Under the pieces are notes generated by a model. The model saw only the letters and a list, made by a program, of their open reading frames with translations, was not told the DNA's origin and searched no databases. This document shows positions 1 through 4,689 of a stretch of DNA of 6,776 bases, one piece after another. The translations under genes and the position numbers were made by a program. Every line of letters begins with the position of its first letter. The first letter of the stretch is position 1. Source of the stretch: Clostridiaceae bacterium (GTDB taxonomy: Bacteria > Bacillota > Clostridia > Saccharofermentanales > UBA5734); NCBI GenBank assembly GCA_012729935.1, contig JAAYBY010000337.1, forward strand, positions 1 to 6,776, given 5' to 3'.

Positions 1-141
1 CCATATAAAACAGCTTAAACAAACTCCAATTATCCGAACAGTCCTGACAGCAATGGTACAAGCGCGATACCGATCAGGGCGATACCACCACCGGCCATGA
101 CTGTTCGGATAATTGGAGTTTGTTTAAGCTGTTTTATATGG
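1..141. repeat. Perfect 43-bp inverted repeat with 55-nt centre
   Basis: Positions 1-43 are the exact reverse complement of positions 99-141, with no mismatch; the centre is 44-98. The left arm begins at the first base of the window, so the repeat may extend further out. The arms are not a terminator or a transposon end in any obvious way. They are the 3' end and downstream flank of a Maff2-type gene, present once in each orientation. Possible explanations are a fold-back chimera at a contig end, a genuine inverted duplication, or a small invertible segment. The repeat is read directly; its origin is open. Confidence 0.95.
30..98 (-). pseudogene. Maff2-family mobile element protein, C-terminal fragment (inverted)
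   Basis: Read on the minus strand, 98 down to 30 gives 22 codons, M-A-G-G-G-I-A-L-I-G-I-A-L-V-P-L-L-S-G-L-F-G, then TAA. This glycine-rich hydrophobic tail matches what I remember of the end of Maff2-family proteins, roughly 70-residue membrane proteins encoded just before virB6 in Tn1549/CTn-type ICEs. The codons before position 98 leave the family pattern at once, because they lie in the other arm of the inverted repeat. The fragment has lost the first two thirds of the gene. On the + strand the last codons L-F-G-TAA recur at 101-112, in the orientation expected for the real gene ahead of virB6. A functional copy would have to lie outside the window. The coding reading is clear; the family name is from memory. 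Confidence 0.65.
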
Positions 142-226
142 ATTAAGTATTTGATAAGAACAGAATTGATTGAGCGCAAGTATGAATTAGGTATTGACAA
201 GATCTTTTTGCACTAAGAAAATTAAA
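142..226. other. Short AT-rich leader before the transglutaminase-like gene
   Basis: No gene or RNA is recognisable. TTGACA at 194-199 with GAAAAT at 217-222 (17-base spacer) is a possible weak promoter. If used, transcription would start at or just after the ATG at 227, which would favour the ATG at 269 as the translation start. The same TTG is an alternative start codon, so the reading is ambiguous. Confidence 0.3.
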
Positions 227-1105
227 ATGAGTAGAATATTAATATTATTATGTTATTTGTGGTGGTTTATGTTTAAGAAAAAAAAGCGAAATCGAAATAT
301 ATGCAACCCAAACGAAATCAAAGATAGTAAGCACTTAATTAATGAGTTGATTAAGTTATATGTTCATGGTCAAAAAAGCGCAAAACTGTCAACGTTTTTC
401 CCAATTAGCCCTAAGTTTATTATAGATACTTACTCAAACGTTGCATTATTCCCATTCCAACCTGGAGTTAATTGTAGTATCCAGTCAAACAATTCATTTG
501 CTTCATCGAGCAATATGTCATTGATTGATCTTGAATTGTCATATTCACAAGGTAACAGAGTATTTATTTCAATAATCAATCCAGGTTTTATTGAAGATCT
601 AACAGAAAGAGAACTTATGGTTAGGGATAGAATATTATCCATTGCTTCAAGCATCATAAGTAGTAAAATGACTAATAAAGAGAAAGCAAAGATAGTGCAT
701 GATTATCTGATTGACACATCTGAGTATGATTCAGACCTGGTTCGGTACAAGCACACTACAGAAGATTCCTATACACCATACGGACTGCTATTTAATCATA
801 AGGCAGTCTGTCAGGCTTACGCAGAAACATATATGTTATTAATGACAGTCATTGGAATTGAATGTTTTATAGTCACCGGCAAATTATTGACAAGTAGTGG
901 TAATGCATCTGACAATCATGCTTGGAATATCATAAAAATCAACAATAAGTATGGCCATGTTGATGTTACAAGTGATAATCCTTATCCCAAAAGATTAGGA
1001 TACAAGGCGAACGACTTTTTTTATGCTAATGATGACTTTATGGATAAAACACATATTTGGAGAATCGATAAATATCCCCTCTGTCCAAATCCAAACGAAT
1101 TATGA
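227..1105 (+). CDS. Transglutaminase-like (cysteine peptidase fold) cargo protein
   Basis: Predicted 292-residue protein with a transglutaminase-core domain in its C-terminal half. The triad motifs are visible, numbered from the ATG at 227: K-A-V-C-Q-A-Y-A with Cys195, N-H-A-W-N with His231, and H-V-D-V-T-S-D with Asp246. This family includes peptidases and protein crosslinkers, and the substrate cannot be inferred here. The N-terminus has a short hydrophobic run (I-L-I-L-L-C-Y-L-W-W-F-M-F) followed by K-K-K-K-R-N-R, which could be a weak membrane anchor. The start is uncertain. An in-frame TTG at 194 would give 303 residues, and an ATG at 269 would remove the hydrophobic run (278 residues). 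None has a convincing ribosome binding site. The gene is visibly AT-richer than virB6 and sits where Maff2 and VirB6 genes are normally adjacent, so it looks like acquired cargo. It is not a known transfer component. Confidence 0.82.
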   Translation: MSRILILLCYLWWFMFKKKKRNRNICNPNEIKDSKHLINELIKLYVHGQKSAKLSTFFPISPKFIIDTYSNVALFPFQPGVNCSIQSNNSFASSSNMSLIDLELSYSQGNRVFISIINPGFIEDLTERELMVRDRILSIASSIISSKMTNKEKAKIVHDYLIDTSEYDSDLVRYKHTTEDSYTPYGLLFNHKAVCQAYAETYMLLMTVIGIECFIVTGKLLTSSGNASDNHAWNIIKINNKYGHVDVTSDNPYPKRLGYKANDFFYANDDFMDKTHIWRIDKYPLCPNPNEL

Positions 1106-1181
1106 CCTAAACCTGACTTATTACCAAAATCTATTTCTCTTTTCTAGTTATATTAACTGGTATAGAAGTTTCATTTCCAGA

Positions 1182-1201
1182 AAGCTGCCAATTGGCGGCT
1201 T
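1182..1201 (+). terminator. Stem-loop upstream of virB6, possible terminator or attenuator
   Basis: AAGCTGCC at 1182-1189 pairs with GGCGGCTT at 1194-1201 (one G-U pair) around AATT, which can itself close further. A T-rich but interrupted stretch (TCTTTCATTTT) follows. It could stop transcripts of the upstream transglutaminase-like gene or attenuate entry into virB6. The T-tract is imperfect and the virB6 ribosome binding site starts only about 13 bases after the stem, so an RNA structure governing virB6 is equally possible. Confidence 0.45.
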
Positions 1202-1213
1202 CTTTCATTTTGA

Positions 1214-1223
1214 AAGGAGGGGT
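1214..1223 (+). promoter_or_regulatory. virB6 ribosome binding site
   Basis: AAAGGAGGGG lies 8 bases before the ATG at 1232. It is a near-consensus Shine-Dalgarno sequence that fixes the virB6 start and indicates strong translation. Confidence 0.85.
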
Positions 1224-1231
1224 CTACTCCC

Positions 1232-2101
1232 ATGCAAAGTATGCTCGACAGTATAAACGAATGGCTAAAAGAGCTGCTGATTGAAGGGATCATCCTGAAT
1301 CTGTCGGGTATGTTTGATCAGGTCAACCAGAAGGTCGGTGAGATTGCCGTTGATATCGGCACCACACCGGCCGGCTGGCACAGTGGTATCTTCGCAATCA
1401 TCAGAAACCTGTCAGAAACAGTGATTCTGCCGATCGCCGGAGTCATTCTCGCTTTCGTCATGACCTATGAGCTGATCCAGATCGTGATCGATCGCAACAA
1501 TCTGCACGAGATCGATACCTGGATCTTCTTTAAATGGATTTTCAAGACGTTTATCGCGGTCATGCTGGTTACAAATACTTTCAATATTGTCATGGGGATA
1601 TTTGATATGTCGCAGAGTGTCGTCAGCAGCGCGTCCGGTATCATCGTATCCGACACAGCAGTCGATATGGCCAGTGTTGTCGTCGATCTGGAAGCCAGGC
1701 TGCAGGCGATGGAAGTCGGACCACTACTCGGACTTTGGTTTCAGAGCCTGATCGTAGGCTTAACGATGAATGTCCTTTCCATCTGTATCTTCCTGGTCAT
1801 CTATGGCCGCATGATTGAGATCTATCTCGTTACATCGATCGGACCAATCCCGATGGCAACGCTCGCCAACCGCGAGTGGGGCAGTATCGGCCAGAATTAC
1901 CTGCGTTCGCTGCTGGCACTCAGCTTCCAGGCTTTTCTCATTATTGTCTGTGTCGCGATCTATGCCGTGCTCATCCAGTCAATTGCTGCCGACGAGGACA
2001 TCAGCGGCGCGATCTGGGGCGCGATGGGCTACACGGTCCTGCTGTGCTTCACCCTGTTCAAAACCGGCAGCCTCGCGAAATCAATCTTCAACGCGCATTA
2101 G
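1232..2101 (+). CDS. VirB6/TrbL-like conjugal transfer membrane protein (CD1112-like family)
   Basis: A 289-residue polytopic inner-membrane protein of the ICE type IV secretion system, expected to form part of the DNA-translocation channel. An amphipathic N-terminus (M-Q-S-M-L-D-S-I-N-E-W-L-K-E-L-L) precedes hydrophobic segments at about residues 60-84, 104-125, 165-192, 220-250 and 258-276. The loop with Y-G-R-M-I-E-I-Y-L-V-T-S-I-G-P-I-P-M-A-T (about 191-210) is typical of VirB6/TrbL proteins of Gram-positive elements. Length and N-terminus look complete. The start is set by the strong ribosome binding site at 1214-1223. Next in the backbone should come prgI, but a reverse-oriented rloAB cassette intervenes directly after the TAG stop. 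Base composition is more GC-balanced than both neighbouring cargo segments. Family assignment is confident; the CD1112 label is from memory. Confidence 0.9.
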   Translation: MQSMLDSINEWLKELLIEGIILNLSGMFDQVNQKVGEIAVDIGTTPAGWHSGIFAIIRNLSETVILPIAGVILAFVMTYELIQIVIDRNNLHEIDTWIFFKWIFKTFIAVMLVTNTFNIVMGIFDMSQSVVSSASGIIVSDTAVDMASVVVDLEARLQAMEVGPLLGLWFQSLIVGLTMNVLSICIFLVIYGRMIEIYLVTSIGPIPMATLANREWGSIGQNYLRSLLALSFQAFLIIVCVAIYAVLIQSIAADEDISGAIWGAMGYTVLLCFTLFKTGSLAKSIFNAH

Positions 2102-2113
2102 GAAGGAGGCATC
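2088..2113. repeat. Left direct repeat: virB6 stop / prgI RBS junction
   Basis: These 26 bases match 4247-4272 at 24 positions, including the identical core GCGCATTAGGAAGGAG (2093-2108 and 4252-4267). The left copy holds the real end of virB6 (N-A-H-TAG) plus a ribosome binding site that no longer precedes prgI. Looser similarity continues a few bases further to a shared TGCCC (2121-2125 and 4277-4281), the beginning of prgI. It marks the left edge of the inserted rloAB cassette. Confidence 0.88.
2100..2109 (+). promoter_or_regulatory. Orphan (vestigial prgI) ribosome binding site
   Basis: AGGAAGGAGG follows the virB6 stop but leads to no gene on this strand; only a CTG-CCC relic of the prgI start is recognisable at 2120-2125, and the rest is antisense to rloB. 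The functional copy of this site is at 4259-4267. It is best explained as the part of the original virB6-prgI junction stranded on the left of the insertion. Confidence 0.6.
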
Positions 2114-2128
2114 TATATACTGCCCAAG

Positions 2129-2755
2129 CTATGTAGATATGCTCTGAACAACTTCGAAGAATTCAGTACCTGGGTTATCTGGTATAGAACCATCAAATGA
2201 ATCACGGGTATTTGCTTGGTCTATCTGTCGAATTGAATTTCTGATTGCATCATCTGTCTTTGCCTTCAGATGTGAGGTGTAATAATCAGCATTTTTCTCA
2301 TAACAGGGGATGTAGTTACAAAGATCATCTATTAATTCCCGTTTGGATGTATATGTTCTGGTAGAGTACTTAAAATGGTTAAGAAACCAAATTTCAATGA
2401 TCGGATTAGATATAATCAGTTTGGCCTCACTTTTACGTGATTTTTGCTTAATTTCAATAAGCAAGTTCTCCTTATAACCTTCAAAATCTCGATCACATAT
2501 GCAAAAGGCCTTGTCACCATCGGATGGACTAAACGAATCATCGATCATGTCTTGAAGGGCTTGCCACATGTTGGCCGGATCTGTCTCGCGGCCGGATGTA
2601 AACTTCAAGGCAAACTTTTCGCCATAATCTTCGTTAATTGCTTTTAAGTAGAGCTTTTCTGTTTTATTGTTGCCTTCTAGCGATAAAAACATAATTGGCT
2701 TTCTTTTTCTGGTTCGTTTTCCCCGCTGTTTATCAGAAAATCGTCTCTTTTTCAT
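2129..2755 (-). CDS. rloB: RloB-family protein, putative TOPRIM-like nuclease partner of RloA
   Basis: A 208-residue protein, the usual size for RloB (restriction-linked ORF B). A very basic N-terminus (M-K-K-R-R-F through residue 20) is followed by strand-like F-L-S-L-E-G-N-N-K-T-E (Glu27, Glu33). Then come F-C-I-C-D-R-D (Asp88, Asp90), the family hallmark S-N-P-I-I-E-I-W-F-L-N-H-F (116-128), and a C-terminal N-P-G-T-E. The spacing of the E-G-x-x-x-T-E and D-x-D motifs resembles a TOPRIM metal site, so a nuclease role is plausible but is my inference. Its ATG overlaps the rloA stop in ATGA, and a good site (GGAGGG, complement of 2765-2770) lies 9 bases upstream, so it is translated with rloA. 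It ends only 16 bases from the left direct repeat. Likely defence function; family assignment is confident. Confidence 0.85.
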   Translation of the reverse strand: MKKRRFSDKQRGKRTRKRKPIMFLSLEGNNKTEKLYLKAINEDYGEKFALKFTSGRETDPANMWQALQDMIDDSFSPSDGDKAFCICDRDFEGYKENLLIEIKQKSRKSEAKLIISNPIIEIWFLNHFKYSTRTYTSKRELIDDLCNYIPCYEKNADYYTSHLKAKTDDAIRNSIRQIDQANTRDSFDGSIPDNPGTEFFEVVQSIST

Positions 2756-4014
2756 TTGGCATAACCCTCCAAAATGGAAGGAATGGCACCAAACCTGCCT
2801 AACAAATACCCTTTCTTGATATTTTCTTCAGCCCTGACCGAAAACTCATCCAGAGAATACAATTCTGAAGCTCCGGTTTTTCCGGACTTATCAACGAAAT
2901 AAATCTGGTCGCGGCGGAATATGTCTAAAGACATCAATTCCAGGTTATGTGTATTGAAAATCAACTGAGCATTTGAAGGGTTTAGATCCGGGTCATTAAA
3001 GTAACCAATGATATGCTTTACGAGTAGTGGATGAAGGCTGCGCTCAATTTCATCTATAACAACAGTTTCCCCCGTCGATAAAGCTTTCATCAGTATCGGA
3101 GCTAAAAAGAACAGGTTTTCAGTACCTCTAGATTCATCTGCTAAACTCACATGCACGACACTTGTTGATCCATCATCATTAGTAACCAGATGATCCATAA
3201 AAACGTTTTGCTTTTTCCCCTCGTGCATTTTTGCGTCTTTAGCTGCCTGATAAAGTGGCCCGAAGATCTGCATCAGATCCTGTTCGTTCATTGGTTCGGA
3301 CTTAATCAGATAATCCTGAATATTGATGTCAGACTCTCGGAGCAAATCGATAACAAACTGATGAATCTTTTCGTCAGCATCCTTTTCAAACAAATTAAAG
3401 GCTATTTGATGAAGATGTTCTAATTCAGAGTAAGAATTAATACCTTTATCAAACCAGCTGTATGCCGGTTCAGTCCTGCTGTAATTCCAGACAGTAGCTG
3501 TCGATAAAAATAGCTTATTTGGTGTATTCTTATCTGCGATCTGATCAAGAGCACGTTTGTCTTTTGTGAAGTTATACTCGTTACCTTCACGTTCAAAAAT
3601 CGTAGATGGTTTAGCGCTGTAATAAGCGTACAGATACTCCGACACGACTTCTGTCTGAGTGGCCGAGAAGCCATAAATATACTTGATCCCATCGGTAATA
3701 AAAACGAACTCAAAGCTCGTTGGTTTTGCAGCCATTTTCTTATCAAAAAGAAATGGCACTATTCCGCTTAATCGATCATTTTTCTGCAGCTGACTTGAAG
3801 TTCTTACCATCATGATTGCTGTAGTTAACGCTTTGAATAGATTTGATTTGCCAGCTGCATTCGCACCATAAATAGCAACTGTGTTAAGAACCTGTTCACT
3901 TTTATTCAGAATCGTCAGATTACCTGGATGGCTGGCATCCTTACTTGGAACAAGACTTAATGTGGCCTTGTCTTTAAAAGATTTGAAGTTCTCTACACTG
4001 AATTGAATGAGCAT
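2752..4014 (-). CDS. rloA: RloA-type AAA15/OLD-like ATPase (AAA_21 family), putative defence ATPase
   Basis: A 420-residue ABC-like ATPase. It opens with M-L-I-Q-F-S-V-E-N-F-K-S-F, the typical first strand of this family. It has a Walker A motif G-A-N-A-A-G-K-S (50-57), a signature-like region S-L-A-D-E-S-R-G-T-E (290-299), Walker B V-V-I-D-E-I-E (318-324) with Asp321/Glu322, and a switch histidine in F-N-T-H-N (His356). No C-terminal TOPRIM nuclease is fused, unlike true OLD proteins; the separate rloB presumably fills that role. The ATG at 4014 was chosen because GGGGTGA lies just upstream and the family N-terminus begins there. An in-frame extension to 4161 would add 49 unrelated residues. 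The gene has its own upstream promoter and runs against the transfer operon. Related ATPase-nuclease pairs (PARIS, for example) act in phage or plasmid defence; that role is inferred here. Confidence 0.88.
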   Translation of the reverse strand: MLIQFSVENFKSFKDKATLSLVPSKDASHPGNLTILNKSEQVLNTVAIYGANAAGKSNLFKALTTAIMMVRTSSQLQKNDRLSGIVPFLFDKKMAAKPTSFEFVFITDGIKYIYGFSATQTEVVSEYLYAYYSAKPSTIFEREGNEYNFTKDKRALDQIADKNTPNKLFLSTATVWNYSRTEPAYSWFDKGINSYSELEHLHQIAFNLFEKDADEKIHQFVIDLLRESDINIQDYLIKSEPMNEQDLMQIFGPLYQAAKDAKMHEGKKQNVFMDHLVTNDDGSTSVVHVSLADESRGTENLFFLAPILMKALSTGETVVIDEIERSLHPLLVKHIIGYFNDPDLNPSNAQLIFNTHNLELMSLDIFRRDQIYFVDKSGKTGASELYSLDEFSVRAEENIKKGYLLGRFGAIPSILEGYAK

Positions 4015-4246
4015 ATAATCACCCCGTTCTTTATCATTCAGTACTATTATCATACACCTAAATTGCGATAAATCAACAATATTATCGTAAAATATGCAGA
4101 AAATTCGCAAATTTTTAGATAATAAAACATTAATGTAAATTATTAAACTAAACTGGAGCATTAATTTGCACTCGAATAAAAATCATTAAATCTCGAAATC
4201 CCAGAATAATTCACTCTATCTGCGAAAACTATTTCGGACTGACACC
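4015..4246. other. AT-rich cassette control region between rloA and the right repeat
   Basis: This stretch of about 230 bases holds no convincing gene. It contains the rloA promoter and several small symmetries: a perfect 10-bp palindrome ACATTAATGT (4127-4136), the word CATTAAT repeated at 4128-4134 and 4159-4165 (31 bases apart, about three helical turns), and an AAAATT/AATTTT dyad at 4100-4115. These could bind a regulator, but short palindromes are expected by chance in DNA this AT-rich. On the + strand only weak promoter-like matches were found (for example TTGCGA at 4063 and TAAAAT at 4088, spacer 19). Confidence 0.5.
4049..4076 (-). promoter_or_regulatory. Predicted sigma-A promoter for rloAB
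   Basis: On the minus strand TTGATT (complement of 4071-4076) and TATGAT (complement of 4049-4054) are separated by 16 bases, and the -10 lies about 35 bases before the rloA ATG. Both hexamers are close to consensus and the position suits a short leader. It would let the cassette be expressed independently of the transfer operon. Confidence 0.6.
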
Positions 4247-4272
4247 TCAATGCGCATTAGGAAGGAGACATC
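4247..4272. repeat. Right direct repeat: second virB6 stop / prgI RBS junction
   Basis: This matches 2088-2113 at 24 of 26 positions. In the virB6 frame it reads N-A-H-TAG (4249-4260), so it is a relic of a virB6 3' end. It differs from the intact gene by a synonymous AAT for AAC, and by CTC (Leu) for TTC (Phe) in the codon just before the repeat. The rest of virB6 is absent upstream. It supplies the functional ribosome binding site of prgI and marks the right edge of the rloAB cassette. Confidence 0.88.
4259..4267 (+). promoter_or_regulatory. prgI ribosome binding site
   Basis: AGGAAGGAG lies 8 bases before the TTG at 4276. This spacing, together with the family N-terminus beginning at that codon, supports a TTG start. 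Confidence 0.75.
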
Positions 4273-4275
4273 ACA

Positions 4276-4689
4276 TTGCCCTATGTACCCGTACCCAAAG
4301 ATCTATCAAAGATCAAAACAAAAGTACTCCTCAATCTTACTAAACGACAAATTATCTGTTTTGGCAGCGGCGGCCTGATCGGCATCCCGCTGTTTTTTAT
4401 TCTTCGCAAACCACTCGGACCAAGTAGCGCGACTTTGCTCATAATCATCGTGATGCTGCCATTCTTCCTGCTGGGCATGTACGAGAAAAACGGTCAGCCT
4501 TTTGAACAGTATCTACGCAATATTTACCGGCAAAAATTCCATCGTCCGAGTAAACGCCCTTATAGAATCGACAATTTTTATACAGCGATCCAGCGACAAA
4601 TCAATCTTGAAAACGAGGTGAAACAAATTGTCCAACAAGAACAAAGCAAAACTAACTATCAGCAAAAGCGGCCAGCGGCAGATCACTAA
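4276..4689 (+). CDS. prgI: PrgI-family conjugation protein (VirB3-like)
   Basis: A 137-residue inner-membrane component of the Gram-positive type IV secretion system, positional counterpart of VirB3, which partners with VirB4. The N-terminus M-P-Y-V-P-V-P-K-D-L-S-K-I-K-T-K-V-L is characteristic of the family. Two membrane segments follow at about residues 27-43 (I-C-F-G-S-G-G-L-I-G-I-P-L-F-F) and 53-69, then F-E-Q-Y-L-R-N-I-Y-R-Q-K-F and a basic, glutamine-rich tail. It starts with TTG; relatives usually use ATG, so the codon may have been altered at the rloAB insertion boundary. Its last 62 bases overlap the start of virB4, implying coupled translation. The reverse-oriented rloAB cassette separates it from virB6. 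Confidence 0.9.
   Translation: MPYVPVPKDLSKIKTKVLLNLTKRQIICFGSGGLIGIPLFFILRKPLGPSSATLLIIIVMLPFFLLGMYEKNGQPFEQYLRNIYRQKFHRPSKRPYRIDNFYTAIQRQINLENEVKQIVQQEQSKTNYQQKRPAADH
4615..4621 (+). promoter_or_regulatory. virB4 ribosome binding site inside prgI
   Basis: GAGGTGA sits within the prgI coding region 6 bases before the in-frame TTG at 4628. It decides the virB4 start: the next in-frame start-like codons lie much further in, and the preceding GTG belongs to the prgI frame. Confidence 0.7.

Noticed and set aside
60..90. Short GCGATACC repeat in the centre of the palindrome
   Set aside because: It comes from repeated Gly-Ile-Ala-type codons of the Maff2 tail and is not a separate repeat element.
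101..1201. Direct repeats flanking the transglutaminase-like cargo, comparable to those around rloAB
   Set aside because: Only very short words (AATTGG, AAGCTG) are shared between the Maff2 end and the virB6 leader, not above chance.
1023..1256. 77-codon + strand open frame across the transglutaminase/virB6 spacer
   Set aside because: It overlaps the end of the transglutaminase-like gene in another frame, runs through the hairpin and virB6 RBS, and shows no protein-like pattern.
1815..2147. Alternative + strand frames of 86-110 codons inside virB6
   Set aside because: Arginine/serine-rich out-of-frame translations of a clearly membrane-protein-encoding region.
4015..4161. N-terminal extension of rloA to the ATG at 4161 (49 extra residues)
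   Set aside because: The extension is AT-rich with no family similarity and covers the predicted promoter. The family N-terminus and a ribosome binding site point to 4014.
2102..4246. Insertion-sequence or retron/CRISPR content in the cassette
   Set aside because: No transposase, terminal inverted repeats, reverse transcriptase or repeat array is present; the two genes fill nearly all of it.
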